From: Methyloceanibacter caenitepidi
GTDB lineage: Bacteria; Pseudomonadota; Alphaproteobacteria; Rhizobiales; Methyloligellaceae
Assembly: GCF_000828475.1 (NCBI RefSeq)
Contig: NZ_AP014648.1
Location: 2,863,400 to 2,927,399, forward strand
Reading direction: 5' to 3'
DNA length: 64,000 nucleotides
Position numbers and translations under genes: made by a program. The notes under the pieces are model-generated. The model did not search any database, had not been told where the DNA came from, and worked only from the letters and a program-made list of their open reading frames with translations. The stretch's first letter is position 1, and each line of letters begins with the position of its first letter. Below, piece after piece: positions 1 to 8,687 of the stretch.

Positions 1-371
1 ATATACGAGTCTTGCGCGGGGGCCACGTAGAAGAGACCGTAATAGCGCCACCGAAAATTGTCCGCCGGCTTTGGATATTCATTCTTTGCCGCTTGTTCGT
101 TGAGCCGCGCGTAGGCGTCGAACGGATGCTCCTCGCGCTTCCACTTCTCCGGATCCACGAGCTTCTTGCCGGAGGCTTCGGTCTTGCTCTGGGCCTTCAG
201 ATGCTCCGCGTCAGGGCCGACGGGCGCCCCGCCGCCACCCTCGCCGATGGGCTTCAGGCCCGACGCCGCGCGTTTGGCCTGCAGACCGGAGACGAGCCCC
301 TCCAGGTAGCTCTTCTGTTCGCCGGAAAAGCCCTCGTTCGTTGCCGGTTTCTCTTTCGTCTCCGCGCTCAT
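1..371 (-). CDS. nirA: Ferredoxin-type assimilatory nitrite reductase NirA, N-terminal part (cut by window edge)
   Basis: About 123 N-terminal codons are present and the rest lies beyond base 1. The translation starts MSAETKEKPATNEGF and runs through NPFDAY-like, YPKPADNFRWRYYG and GLFYVAPAQ segments, which I recognise as the start of alphaproteobacterial NirA, the siroheme/4Fe-4S enzyme reducing nitrite to ammonium with ferredoxin. The cofactor-binding cysteines are outside the window. The start codon overlaps the stop of the upstream FAD oxidoreductase in an ATGA, so the two are translationally coupled. It is the last visible gene of the nitrate operon. Confidence rests on this N-terminal motif set and the context, not on catalytic residues. 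Confidence 0.85.
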   Translation of the reverse strand, partial: MSAETKEKPATNEGFSGEQKSYLEGLVSGLQAKRAASGLKPIGEGGGGAPVGPDAEHLKAQSKTEASGKKLVDPEKWKREEHPFDAYARLNEQAAKNEYPKPADNFRWRYYGLFYVAPAQDSY

Positions 372-1612
372 GCCGCCTCCGCGTTCTCTGTTGCGGGACC
401 GGATACGCTTTCGGCACAGAACGCCTGTCCGAAAATAAGAGAGCTCCGGATCCCGGACAGGGACGCGCCGGATCGCATGAGGTCGAGGTACCAAAGGCCG
501 TCGGCCGTATCGCCAAGCAGAACTGCACCGGTGAGGTGTCCGTCTTTCAGAACGAGTTTTCGATAGCTGCCTTCATCGGGATCGGAGAAGACGACCTGGT
601 CCGTATCGAGACCGCCCAAATAGTCACCGGCGGAAAACACGCCCACACCCGAAACCTTGAGGTTCGTGGCCAGGAGAGAACCGGTGTAGGAGGCAGAAGC
701 GCCGGTCAGATGTGCCGCCAGCGCAGCCGCCTGTTCGTAAGCCGGCTCGACCAAACCGTAGCAAAGACCGCGATGTTCCGCGCATTCGCCAAGCGCGTAG
801 ATCCCGTCGGCACTGGTACACATCCGGTCGTCGACGACGATGCCACGATCGACGGCAAGCCCAGCGTCCCGCGCGAGCGCCGTACGGGGACGGATGCCGG
901 CGGCCATGACGATAAGATCGGCCGGAAGCAGAGTACCATCCGCAAGGCGAAGCCGTTCCACGCGGCCGGCGCCTTCAATGCCGACGCTCTCGGCCTCAAG
1001 CAGAACCTCGATGCCGAGGTCTTCGAGCGCCGTCGTCAACATGGCCGCGCCGCGCGCGTCGAGCTGCCGCTCCATGAGACGGTCGGCAAGATGGACGACC
1101 GTGACCGCTGCGCCAGCCTTGACGAGCCCGTAGGCAGCCTCGAGCCCCAACAGCCCGCCGCCGATCACCACCGCGCGTCTTTTTGCCCCCGCCTTGCCGA
1201 GCATCGAAGTCACGTCGTCGTGGGTGCGGAACGTCACGACGCCCGGCAGATCGGCACCGGGGAGCGGGAGTTGGACAGGCTCCGAGCCCGTCGCGAGAAC
1301 GAGCGCGTCATACGGGATCGCCAGTCCGGACTGGACTCGGACGAGCCGCTCCCCGATGTCGATAGCTGTGGCGCGTGCGCCGGCCACCAGCGTCACGCCG
1401 CGCTCCTCCCACCAAGTGCGCGGCTTGAGGTCCAGGTCCGACCCTTCAACCTCGCGCGCCAAAAGCGACGACAACAGCACGCGATTGTACGGAAGCCGCT
1501 GCTCCTCGCCGATCACGGTGATGTCGTAACGGTCGGGCGCACGTGCCGTCACCTCGTCGACGAGACGCGTGGCGGCCATACCACCGCCGATTATTACGAG
1601 CCGGTCTTTCAC
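368..1612 (-). CDS. FAD/NAD(P)-dependent oxidoreductase of the nitrate assimilation operon
   Basis: 414 residues. The N-terminal FAD-binding motif is VIIGGGMAA, a second Rossmann NAD(P) motif VVIGGGLLGLEAA lies near residue 150, and an ALGECAEH segment near residue 270 is the typical third FAD contact. The fold resembles the N-terminal reductase half of NirB and rubredoxin/nitrite reductase FAD subunits. No [2Fe-2S] or siroheme cysteines are seen, so it is a flavoprotein electron carrier rather than the nitrite-reducing subunit. It sits between nrtCD and nirA with 4-bp ATGA overlaps on both sides. Passing electrons from NAD(P)H to the nitrate or nitrite reductase is an inference from context. 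Confidence 0.88.
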   Translation of the reverse strand: MKDRLVIIGGGMAATRLVDEVTARAPDRYDITVIGEEQRLPYNRVLLSSLLAREVEGSDLDLKPRTWWEERGVTLVAGARATAIDIGERLVRVQSGLAIPYDALVLATGSEPVQLPLPGADLPGVVTFRTHDDVTSMLGKAGAKRRAVVIGGGLLGLEAAYGLVKAGAAVTVVHLADRLMERQLDARGAAMLTTALEDLGIEVLLEAESVGIEGAGRVERLRLADGTLLPADLIVMAAGIRPRTALARDAGLAVDRGIVVDDRMCTSADGIYALGECAEHRGLCYGLVEPAYEQAAALAAHLTGASASYTGSLLATNLKVSGVGVFSAGDYLGGLDTDQVVFSDPDEGSYRKLVLKDGHLTGAVLLGDTADGLWYLDLMRSGASLSGIRSSLIFGQAFCAESVSGPATENAEAA

Positions 1613-3372
1613 GCGGCAGCCTCAAGTTTCTTGCTGCCGGAACGCGCAGGCTTCTTTTCGTCCTCGGGGCCAGCGGCCTCCGTTTTCGACTTGCTGACGG
1701 CGCCATGCTCGTACTCATCCAGGAAACCGAGTACGGCTTCGCGGTATTCGTAGTAGCGGGGATGAGCGAGGAGCGCCTTGCGGGTGCGCGGGCGCGGGAT
1801 ATCGATATCGACGATGCGCCCCACCCGTGCGTGCGGGCCATTGGTCATCATCACGACCCGGTCCGCGAGCAGAATGGCTTCGTCTACGTCGTGGGTCACG
1901 CAGACGGCCGTCACGGACGTGCGCGTCCACACCTCCATCAGGACTTCCTGCAAGGCCCAGCGGGTCAGGCTGTCCAGCATGCCGAAGGGCTCATCGAGCA
2001 GCAGAAGCTTCGGCGACAAGGAAAACGCGCGGGCCAGCCCGACGCGCTGCTTCATGCCGTTGGAGAGCTCGGCCGCGTTTTTCTGCATGGCGTCGCCGAG
2101 ACCCACGCGCTCCAGGTAGTAGTGCACAACGTCCTGCCGCTCGGCCCGGGTCGCGTCGGGGTAGACGCGGTCGACGCCCAGCGCGACGTTCTGCTCGGCC
2201 GTGAGCCACGGCACCAAGGACGGCGCCTGGAACACGACAGCCCGGTCCGGACCTGCCTCGTGCACTTGGCGATTGTCGAGAAAGATGCCGCCTTCGGTGA
2301 CGTCCTGCAGACCGGCCGCCATGGACAGGACCGTGGATTTGCCGCAGCCCGAATGACCGATAAGCGAGATGAACTCGCCCTTCTTCATCTTGAGATCGAA
2401 ACCGTCGACCACGGTCAGCGGTCCGTTGGGCGTAGGGAACGTTTTCGAGATCTGGCTGAAATCGAGATAGCGGTCTTCGCGCATCGTTTCCGCGGCCGCC
2501 TTGGCGTAGGCGGCGGGGAGAGCCTCGTCGGGCTGCGCGTCTTCGCTCGCGTGGAACGGCACGACGTTGGGCAGCACGACGCCGCTCTCGCCCGAGCCGT
2601 TCCGCAATTCGCCCGCCTCCATCAGATAGGCCGTGATCTCGGAGCGCAGACGGTGGAAAGTCTCGTCGTGGTTCAGCGCGACGCGATCACGCGGACGCGC
2701 GAGTTCGACCTTGTAATCCGGGCCAAGCGTGCCGTCCGGATTGAGCGGCACGATGCGATCGGCCAGAATGATGGCTTCGTCCACATCGTTGGTGATCAGC
2801 ACGAAGGTCGCCTTGGTCTTCGCGCGGATCTCCGCGAACTCGTCCTGCAGCTTGGCCCGCGACAGTGCGTCGAGCGCCGAAAGAGGTTCGTCGAGAAGCA
2901 AGACCTCCGGCTGCATCGCCAGCGCGCGGGCCACCGAAACACGCTGGCGCATGCCGCCAGACAATTCGGCGGGACGGCGATCGCGCGCATGGGTCAGCCC
3001 GACCATGCTCATATAAGTGTCGGTGAGGTCCTTGCGCTCACGTTTGGAGGCGGCGCCATGAACAGCGCCGACCGAGAGGCCGATATTCTCCTCCACCGTG
3101 AGCCAGGGCATCAGCGCGTAGCTTTGAAAAGCAACGCCACGCTCCGGCCCTGGCCCATCGACCGCTTCCCCCTTGAAGAGGACCTCCCCCTCGTCGGCCG
3201 CCTTCAGACCGGCTAGCAGCGAGATCAACGTGGTCTTGCCGGTCCCGGAAAACCCGAGGATCGCGAGAAACTCGCCATCCTCAATCGCGAGGTTGAGACC
3301 CTTGAGCACTTCCGTGCGGCCGGGACCCGTGCCATAGCCCGCTTGAACGTCCTTGAGTTCGAGTATCGCCAT
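1609..3372 (-). CDS. nrtD: Nitrate ABC transporter ATPase with two fused nucleotide-binding domains (NrtC/NrtD-like)
   Basis: 587 residues holding two complete ABC ATPase domains. NBD1 covers roughly residues 1-255: Walker A GFSGTGKTT at about 40, signature LSGGMRQR at 137, Walker B VLLLDEP at about 157. NBD2 covers roughly 302-555: Walker A GHSGCGKST, signature LSNGMKQR, Walker B LLLLDEP. A linker rich in Ala, Pro and Glu joins them, and the C-terminal tail is charged. NBD1 has Asn (about residue 195, ITNDVDEA) where NBD2 has the H-loop His (VTHDVDEA), so the two ATP sites are probably unequal. It powers nitrate import with NrtA and NrtB. The gene lies 9 bp after nrtB and overlaps the next gene by 4 bp. 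Confidence 0.9.
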   Translation of the reverse strand: MAILELKDVQAGYGTGPGRTEVLKGLNLAIEDGEFLAILGFSGTGKTTLISLLAGLKAADEGEVLFKGEAVDGPGPERGVAFQSYALMPWLTVEENIGLSVGAVHGAASKRERKDLTDTYMSMVGLTHARDRRPAELSGGMRQRVSVARALAMQPEVLLLDEPLSALDALSRAKLQDEFAEIRAKTKATFVLITNDVDEAIILADRIVPLNPDGTLGPDYKVELARPRDRVALNHDETFHRLRSEITAYLMEAGELRNGSGESGVVLPNVVPFHASEDAQPDEALPAAYAKAAAETMREDRYLDFSQISKTFPTPNGPLTVVDGFDLKMKKGEFISLIGHSGCGKSTVLSMAAGLQDVTEGGIFLDNRQVHEAGPDRAVVFQAPSLVPWLTAEQNVALGVDRVYPDATRAERQDVVHYYLERVGLGDAMQKNAAELSNGMKQRVGLARAFSLSPKLLLLDEPFGMLDSLTRWALQEVLMEVWTRTSVTAVCVTHDVDEAILLADRVVMMTNGPHARVGRIVDIDIPRPRTRKALLAHPRYYEYREAVLGFLDEYEHGAVSKSKTEAAGPEDEKKPARSGSKKLEAAA

Positions 3373-3381
3373 GGGTCGCTC

Positions 3382-4458
3382 CTACCGGCTCGGGCTATGG
3401 GTGATGGCCGTCTGCAGGGCGACCATCACGCGGTCGAGCAGGAAGCCGATGATGCCGATAGTCAGAACGGCGACCATGATTCGGGCGAGCGAGTCGGAGG
3501 AGCCGTTCTGGAATTCGTCCCAGACGAATTTTCCGAGTCCCGGATTCTGCGCGAGCATCTCGGCGGCGATGAGCACCATCCAGCCCACGCCGAGCGACAG
3601 CCGCAAGCCCGTGAAGATGTAGGGCAGCGCCGACGGCAGCACGACCTTGAAGACCTTCGTGTGCCAAGGGAGCTTCAAGACCCGCCCGACATTGACAAGA
3701 TCCCGGTCGATCGAGGCAACGCCGATGGCCGTGTTAATGAGCGTCGGCCACAGCGAACACAGCGTGACCGTCACCGCGGACGTGACGAAGCTTTTCGGGA
3801 AGCCCGCAATCTCTTCGACGTAGACCGCCGACACCACCATGGTCACGATCGGCAACCACGCGAGCGGCGAGACGGGCTTAAATATCTGGACGATGGGATT
3901 GAGCGCAGCATTGAACGTGCTCGACAGCCCGCAAAGAACGCCGAGGGGGATCGCGATCAAACTGGCCAGCAGAAAGCCGGTGAACACCGTCAGCAGGGAC
4001 GTGAAGATCTGATCGACAAAGGTGGGGCGGCCGATATAGCTCCGCCATTTCACCGTCGCATCGGGATCCTTGGCGAGCTTCGCCGCATTGCGCTTTTCCT
4101 GACGCTCGTAATAGGCCGCTTCCTTGTCACGCTCCGACAGGTGGTCCTGCCACAGGACGCCGGCCTGTTCTGCGACGGCGACCGGTCCCGGAATGGCGCC
4201 GAGCGAGGTCACAACCCGCGGCGCAAGCGCGGCCCATAGGCCGAGGAAAATGCCGATGGCGATCAACGGCACGAGTAGGCTGTGCCAAATCGCTTTGAGT
4301 TGCTGCTGCGGCCGGTCGCCCACGCAAAGCCGTGCGATCGGGACGGCCCAGCCGAGGCCGAGCGGCGTCAGGGCGCGATCGGCCCGCTCGAAGGTCGGGG
4401 CCAGCCTTTCCTTCAGCGGCGGCTGCGGCGCGGCGCCGGCGTCGTCTGCGATGCTCAT
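3382..4458 (-). CDS. nrtB: Nitrate ABC transporter permease NrtB
   Basis: 358 residues with several hydrophobic helices. The first is near residue 60 (LLVPLIAIGIFLGLWAAL), and a BPD_transp_1-type core follows from about residue 155. The EAA-like cytoplasmic loop is around the GLRLSLGVGWMVLIAAEML segment. A soluble insertion of about 70 residues (ERDKEAAYYERQEKRNAA) lies between helix 1 and the core; I believe this is usual in NrtB/TauC relatives. I placed the start at 4458 rather than at upstream in-frame codons because AAGGA lies just before it and the upstream extension is composed like noncoding DNA. It forms the membrane channel for nitrate with NrtA and NrtCD. Confidence 0.9.
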   Translation of the reverse strand: MSIADDAGAAPQPPLKERLAPTFERADRALTPLGLGWAVPIARLCVGDRPQQQLKAIWHSLLVPLIAIGIFLGLWAALAPRVVTSLGAIPGPVAVAEQAGVLWQDHLSERDKEAAYYERQEKRNAAKLAKDPDATVKWRSYIGRPTFVDQIFTSLLTVFTGFLLASLIAIPLGVLCGLSSTFNAALNPIVQIFKPVSPLAWLPIVTMVVSAVYVEEIAGFPKSFVTSAVTVTLCSLWPTLINTAIGVASIDRDLVNVGRVLKLPWHTKVFKVVLPSALPYIFTGLRLSLGVGWMVLIAAEMLAQNPGLGKFVWDEFQNGSSDSLARIMVAVLTIGIIGFLLDRVMVALQTAITHSPSR

Positions 4459-4516
4459 CTCATGCTGTCCTTTTGTGCGAAAATTCGAATAGGGCCGTGC
4501 GTGCGACCGGTGGGCA

Positions 4517-5902
4517 TCAGCCGCCCACCACACCCGTGCCTGCAACGGTCTGCTTGTCCTTCAAGCCGATCGGGAATTTCGACAGGTAGTCGTTCGGCTT
4601 CTTGCCGTCGTACTCGACACCGTCGATGAACTCCGCCGTCGGCGCTTTGAAGCCGTCCGTGTCGAAGGGAAAGTCTTCCTTCTGCGCGTAGCCCTCTTCG
4701 ATCAGGGCTTCGGCGGCCTGCATGTAGATGTCCGGCCGGTAGACCTTCTTCGCGGTCTCGATGTACCAGTCGTCCGGCTTGGCATTCTCGATCTGCCCCC
4801 ATCGGCGCATCTGGGTCAGGTACCAGATAGCATCGGAGTAGTACGGGTACGTCGCAAAGTGCTTGAAGAAGACGTTGAACTCGGGCGCGGGGCGCTTGTC
4901 GCCCTTTTCGTATTCGAAGGAGCCCGTCATGGAGTTCGCGATCACTTCCTCGTCGGCGCCGACATATTCGGAACGCGACAGGATCTCGACCGCTTCTTCG
5001 CGATTGGCCGGATCGTCGAGCCATTGGCCGGCACGGATCAGCGCCTTCACCACGGCGAGGTGCGTGTTGGGATTCTCCTCGGCCCACTGCTTGGTAACGC
5101 CGAAAACTTTCTCCGGGTTGTACTTCCAGATTCCGTGGTCGGTGATGACGGGCACGCCGATGCCCTTGAACACGGCCGCCTGGTTCCAGGGCTCGCCGAC
5201 GCAGTAGCCGAGGATCGTGCCGGCCTCCATCGTCGCGGGCATTTGCGGCGGCGGCGTCACCGACAGCAGGACGTCGGCATCAACCTGCCCCGCCGTGTTG
5301 TCCGGCGAGTAATATCCCGGCTTCAGACCGCCGGCGGCGAGCCAATAGCGAAGCTCGTAATTGTGCGTGGATACGGGAAAGACCATGCCCATGTTGAAGG
5401 GCTTCCCGTCCGCCTTGTAACGCTCGACGACCGGCTTGAGTGCGGCCGCCGAAATGGGATGCTTCGGCTTGCCGTCCTCGTCCTTCTCGATGTGCTCCTT
5501 CATCTCCTCGAAGACATCGTTGGAGACGGTGATGGCGTTACCGTTGAGGTCCATCGAAAAGGCGGTGATGACGTCGGCCTGGGTGCCATAGCCGATGGTC
5601 GCGCCCAGGGGCTGGCCCGCCAGCATGTGCGCGCCGTCGAGTTCGCCGGTGATCACACGGTCGAGCAGGACCTTCCAATTGGCTTGGGCTTCAAGCTCGA
5701 CCTGCAGGCCTTCGTCCTCGAAGAAAAACTTCTCCTTGGCGATGGCGAGCGGCGCCATGTCCGTCAGCTTGATGAAGCCGAACTTCAGAACGTCTTTCTC
5801 AGGCTCGGCCGCGGCGCTCTGACCGAGCGTCAGCCCAAACGCCAGGGCAAGGCCTGTGCACGACAGAGCCACGGTTTTCAGAGTTTTGGTCCAACTCAGC
5901 AT
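4517..5902 (-). CDS. nrtA: Nitrate-binding periplasmic protein NrtA (CmpA/NrtA family)
   Basis: 461 residues from the start chosen here. An N-terminal signal peptide (hydrophobic stretch [17 protein letters not shown], then AAAEP) exports it. The mature protein shows CmpA/NrtA-family features: [16 protein letters not shown] near the N-terminus, a [18 protein letters not shown] segment, [15 protein letters not shown] and [12 protein letters not shown]. It captures nitrate for NrtB/NrtCD. Two in-frame ATGs exist at 5908 and 5902. GGGAG touches the first but lies 6 nt before the second, so 5902 is preferred. A leader with ANTAR-type hairpins and a terminator precedes it. It is a paralogue of the cytoplasmic sensor NasS encoded upstream. 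Confidence 0.92.
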   Translation of the reverse strand: MLSWTKTLKTVALSCTGLALAFGLTLGQSAAAEPEKDVLKFGFIKLTDMAPLAIAKEKFFFEDEGLQVELEAQANWKVLLDRVITGELDGAHMLAGQPLGATIGYGTQADVITAFSMDLNGNAITVSNDVFEEMKEHIEKDEDGKPKHPISAAALKPVVERYKADGKPFNMGMVFPVSTHNYELRYWLAAGGLKPGYYSPDNTAGQVDADVLLSVTPPPQMPATMEAGTILGYCVGEPWNQAAVFKGIGVPVITDHGIWKYNPEKVFGVTKQWAEENPNTHLAVVKALIRAGQWLDDPANREEAVEILSRSEYVGADEEVIANSMTGSFEYEKGDKRPAPEFNVFFKHFATYPYYSDAIWYLTQMRRWGQIENAKPDDWYIETAKKVYRPDIYMQAAEALIEEGYAQKEDFPFDTDGFKAPTAEFIDGVEYDGKKPNDYLSKFPIGLKDKQTVAGTGVVGG

Positions 5903-5932
5903 TGTCATCTCCCAGTTCGCCTTTCAGGCGCG

Positions 5933-5996
5933 CAAAACAAAAAAACGCTGCATCGAGAAACCGACCGCGGACGCAGTTGGCTTTCGAGGCAGCGTT
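5933..5996 (-). terminator. Leader intrinsic terminator upstream of nrtA
   Basis: On the minus strand AACGCTGC (5989-5996) pairs with GCAGCGTT (5944-5951), and inner complementarity (CTCGAAAG/TTTCTCGA) extends the stem. A T-rich tract (TTTTTTTGTTTTG) follows. The element ends about 30 nt before the nrtA start, so unregulated transcription should stop here. It directly follows the two ANTAR hairpins, so it is the terminator that NasT would override. Confidence 0.85.
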
Positions 5997-6003
5997 GCCT
6001 TGT

Positions 6004-6053
6004 GCGGCCCGCCTTTGGACCGCGAATGAATTGTTAGGAAGGGTCGTTCCTTC
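6004..6053 (-). promoter_or_regulatory. ANTAR-responsive double-hairpin RNA motif (NasT target)
   Basis: Read on the minus strand, hairpin P1 (6053-6038) is GAAGG-AACGAC-CCTTC. After a 14-nt linker, hairpin P2 (6023-6004) is GCGGTCC-AAAGGC-GGGCCGC, whose stem contains one T-G wobble. Both hexaloops have A at position 1 and G at position 4, the known recognition rule for ANTAR-domain antiterminators. The pair lies between a sigma-54-like promoter and an intrinsic terminator, and nasT is two genes upstream. Binding of NasT to P1/P2 should prevent the terminator from forming. The structure is seen in the sequence; the function is inferred from the ANTAR family. Confidence 0.85.
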
Positions 6054-6068
6054 GCTCGGAACTAAACT

Positions 6069-6084
6069 ATCAAGATGCGTGCCA
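6069..6084 (-). promoter_or_regulatory. Sigma-54-type promoter of the nrtA operon
   Basis: The minus strand reads TGGCACGCATCTTGAT. This matches the -24/-12 consensus TGGCACG-N4-TTGCW with exact spacing and one mismatch (A for C in the -12 element). A start about 12 nt downstream would place P1 of the ANTAR motif at the very 5' end of the transcript. NtrC activation is likely from general knowledge, but I found no convincing NtrC palindrome upstream. Confidence 0.65.
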
Positions 6085-6227
6085 ACGCTCTCACGTCGGC
6101 GTTTTTAGTTCTAAATCAATGAGATGATCGAAATCGCAGCAAACGCCCGTTCGGCGCCGCTGCATAACCATTGTGCACCGCACGCAGGCAAGTGCTGGCA
6201 AGATCGGCAGTTCTACGCGCATCGACG

Positions 6228-7472
6228 CTAGAGATTATGCTCAGCAAAGGCCTCGAGATCGGCGCCCGCAGTCCGAATTGAGAGCGCCTTCAACTGGCCG
6301 ATCACATCCTCCGGGTCGAAGATCTCGCCGCCGAAGAAATCGTCGTCTCGCCCTTCGGGCTTGTAATCGCGATCGGGGATGTCGATACCGCAACCGGCCA
6401 GCGCGGCACGATAAAGGTCCGGCCGGTAGACACGCTCGGCCAATGCCAGAATGTCGAAGGGATCGCGCACCTGCCCCCAACGGATCATCTGCATCACGAT
6501 CCAAACCGCATGCGATCGCCACGGGAAGTTGGCGGCACCCCGATAGAACACGACGCTATCGGGATCGGCGATATCGGGCTTGTCTCCCCCGAACTTGAGG
6601 AGGCCTTTCAACGGTCGCTCCAAAATGTGCTCGGGCACTCCGACATAGTGAGGCTCAGCCAGGATCTTCGCCGCCGCGCTCCGGTTGTCCGGTTCGTCGA
6701 GCCACTCGCACGCGGCGACGAGTGCCCGCATGGCGTCACTCAAGAGCGCGGCGTTGTCCCGCGCCCAATCCTCCCGAACGCCGAGCACTTTCTCGGGGCT
6801 CATCGGCCAAATCTGATTCTTGGTCGCGAGAATGACGCCCTGGCCGTCTTCGACAGCCACGCTGTTCCACGGCTGGCCAACGCAAAAGCCGTCGACCCGG
6901 CCCGCTTTCAATTGCTCGGCGATCAAGGGCGGCGGCACGACCACGAGGTTGATGTCGTTGTCCGGATCGATCCCCGCGGCGGCGAGCCAAACGCGCAGGT
7001 CGTAGTTGTGGCACGAGAACGGGTAGACCATGCCGAACGTGAGCGGCGTCCTCCCGTCAGCGTTTCTCGCTCGCACGACCCGGGCAAGCGCACTGGCCGG
7101 CGCCATGCCGCCCGCCCGCGCCGACTGCGCGTCGGCCGCACACATCTCATCGAAAAGACTTTGAGACACGGTGATGGCATTGCCATTGAGGCTCAGCGAC
7201 ATGGGCGCGATCACAGGCTCGGCGGCACGGCCGAGACCGAGCGTGGCAGCCAGCGGCATGGGGGCCAGCATGTGGGCGCAGTCGAACACCCCCACGTCGA
7301 GCTTGTCCCGAATATTGGCCCAAGACACTTCGCGATGAAGCTGGAACGAAAAGCCGAACTGCTGGTCGAAGCCGCGCTCGCGGGCAATGACGAGCGGCGC
7401 GCAATCCAGCAGCGGAATGAAACCCGCGTGCACTACGCGCTCGTGTCGTCTGATGGGCTTCGGTTCGTGCAT
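6228..7472 (-). CDS. nasS: Nitrate/nitrite sensor NasS (cytoplasmic CmpA/NrtA-like protein)
   Basis: 414 residues, homologous to NrtA along its length: HAGFIPLLDCAPLVIARE, DCAHMLAPMPLAATLG, YPFSCHNYDLRVWLA and FCVGQPWNSVAV. It starts directly in the mature domain with no signal peptide, so it stays in the cytoplasm. In characterised NasS/NasT systems NasS holds the antiterminator NasT until nitrate or nitrite binds. The gene begins 10 bp after nasT, supporting co-expression in one operon. The nrtA leader lies directly downstream. Absence of the signal peptide, pairing with an ANTAR protein and similarity to NrtA make this call firm. Confidence 0.92.
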   Translation of the reverse strand: MHEPKPIRRHERVVHAGFIPLLDCAPLVIARERGFDQQFGFSFQLHREVSWANIRDKLDVGVFDCAHMLAPMPLAATLGLGRAAEPVIAPMSLSLNGNAITVSQSLFDEMCAADAQSARAGGMAPASALARVVRARNADGRTPLTFGMVYPFSCHNYDLRVWLAAAGIDPDNDINLVVVPPPLIAEQLKAGRVDGFCVGQPWNSVAVEDGQGVILATKNQIWPMSPEKVLGVREDWARDNAALLSDAMRALVAACEWLDEPDNRSAAAKILAEPHYVGVPEHILERPLKGLLKFGGDKPDIADPDSVVFYRGAANFPWRSHAVWIVMQMIRWGQVRDPFDILALAERVYRPDLYRAALAGCGIDIPDRDYKPEGRDDDFFGGEIFDPEDVIGQLKALSIRTAGADLEAFAEHNL

Positions 7473-7482
7473 CCCTTGCGTC

Positions 7483-8127
7483 CTAGTCCTTCAATAGCTC
7501 GAACGAGCTGACGAGGCCTTCGGCGACCTCGGCGAGCCGTTTTCCCTGGCCCATGGCCGTCTTGCGCAGGAGCCCGTAGGCCTCGTCCTCGCTCATGCCT
7601 CGGCTCTTCATCAGAATGCCCTTGGCCCTATCGATGACTTTCCGGTCTTTCAGCGCGCTCTTTGTCTCTTCCAGCTCGGTACGCAGACGATCGAACGCCT
7701 TGAAGCGCGAAACGGTCATCTCGAGGATCGGCTTGACACGCTCCTTCTTCAACCCGTCGACAATGTAGGCACTGACGCCGGCATCGATCGCTTCCTCGAT
7801 CGTGGCTTTGTCGCTCTGCTCCACGAACATGGCGATGGGCCGCCGGACCGCACGCGAAACCTGAAACATCTGCTCCAGCACGTCGCGGCTTGGATTGTCG
7901 AGATCGATCAGAATGACGTCCGGATCCAACTTGTAGATCTGCTCGACGAGGTGGTTGGCGCTGTCGAGCGTGGTAACGTCGGAGAACCCCGCCTCTTTCA
8001 GACCGCTTTCAAGAATCGCACGCCGTATCGGCGTCTCGTCGATGACAAGGATCTTCAGTCTACGGTCTGAACTATCGAAAACGGAAAAGGCCAAGGGTGC
8101 CGGCGCCTCTATTGTGCGTTGCACCAT
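7483..8127 (-). CDS. nasT: ANTAR-domain antiterminator NasT
   Basis: 214 residues. A receiver-like domain occupies about residues 25-145 (ILVIDETPIRRAILE, VILIDLDNPSRD), and an ANTAR RNA-binding domain occupies about 150-210 (LKDRKVIDRAKGILMKSRG, SEDEAYGLLRKTAM). The start at 8127 was chosen because GGAG lies 6-7 nt upstream. The reading frame stays open further upstream, but only through the island end repeat and noncoding DNA. It should bind the double hairpin at 6004-6053 and allow read-through into the nitrate operon when NasS releases it. Confidence 0.93.
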   Translation of the reverse strand: MVQRTIEAPAPLAFSVFDSSDRRLKILVIDETPIRRAILESGLKEAGFSDVTTLDSANHLVEQIYKLDPDVILIDLDNPSRDVLEQMFQVSRAVRRPIAMFVEQSDKATIEEAIDAGVSAYIVDGLKKERVKPILEMTVSRFKAFDRLRTELEETKSALKDRKVIDRAKGILMKSRGMSEDEAYGLLRKTAMGQGKRLAEVAEGLVSSFELLKD

Positions 8128-8384
8128 ACTCTCTCCGGTGGCCCTTGCATGCAAGCCCTTCGTGTACGAAACGGCCCGTGCCGTCTCTTGGCCGACCTCA
8201 TTACAGCCGAAGGGCCAGTCGTTACCGCAGAAGTTACGGCCACTCCGGCATTGGGCCGGCCCTGAATCATTGGCTTGAGAGATGGCACGCCCGCTCAAGG
8301 GCGCGAAAGGGATTCCAAGATTCGATGTCGCGGTCGGAATTTCCGAACGCCAGACATTGACTATCTCTATCTCATTGATGGTGG

Positions 8385-8429
8385 TGGTAGCGGAGGAGGG
8401 ACTCGAACCCCCGACACGCGGATTATGAT
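8385..8429. repeat. Left attachment repeat (duplicate of tRNA-Met 3' end)
   Basis: 45 bp identical to 23243-23287. It reads as the 3' part of the tRNA (anticodon arm to CCA) on the minus strand and then diverges at 8430, where island sequence begins. The 5' half of the tRNA is missing here, so this copy is not a functional tRNA gene. Confidence 0.93.
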
Positions 8430-8687
8430 GCCGAGCGCAAGCCTTGCGCCTCAAGCAGTTACAGGTGGGGTTCCTGTCAAACCCCCAACCAGGCATCAAA
8501 GACTTAGTCTGGGATTGTCAAACCTGGCGAGAAAACCCCCTCCCCCAAAAGGAACCACCGCCCGCGGCTGGCACCGGGGCGGCGGAATGAAAGGCACAGC
8601 AGAAAATTCTAAGCAGAAGTCTCATACTAAGAATTCATTCCTATCGCAAGTTAGGATGTTGTCAGCACTTCCGAAACGGAGTGCGCG

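Noticed and set aside
341..1753. 470-codon open frame on the plus strand
   Set aside because: It runs antisense to the FAD oxidoreductase; the minus-strand protein has clear flavin and NAD motifs and the plus frame does not.
1543..3216. 557-codon open frame on the plus strand
   Set aside because: Antisense shadow of the fused nitrate ABC ATPase, an effect of high-GC codon use.
6081..6105. Inverted repeat AACGC/GCGTT followed by TTTTT on the plus strand
   Set aside because: The stem is only 5 bp with a long loop and lies in the upstream part of the sigma-54 promoter; there is no plus-strand gene to terminate.
6173..6196. TGCACC half-site as a possible NtrC site upstream of the nrtA promoter
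   Set aside because: The second half-site does not have the spacing of the NtrC consensus.
8128..8499. Upstream extension of the nasT frame
   Set aside because: It crosses the attachment repeat and lacks family support; GGAG before 8127 fixes the start.
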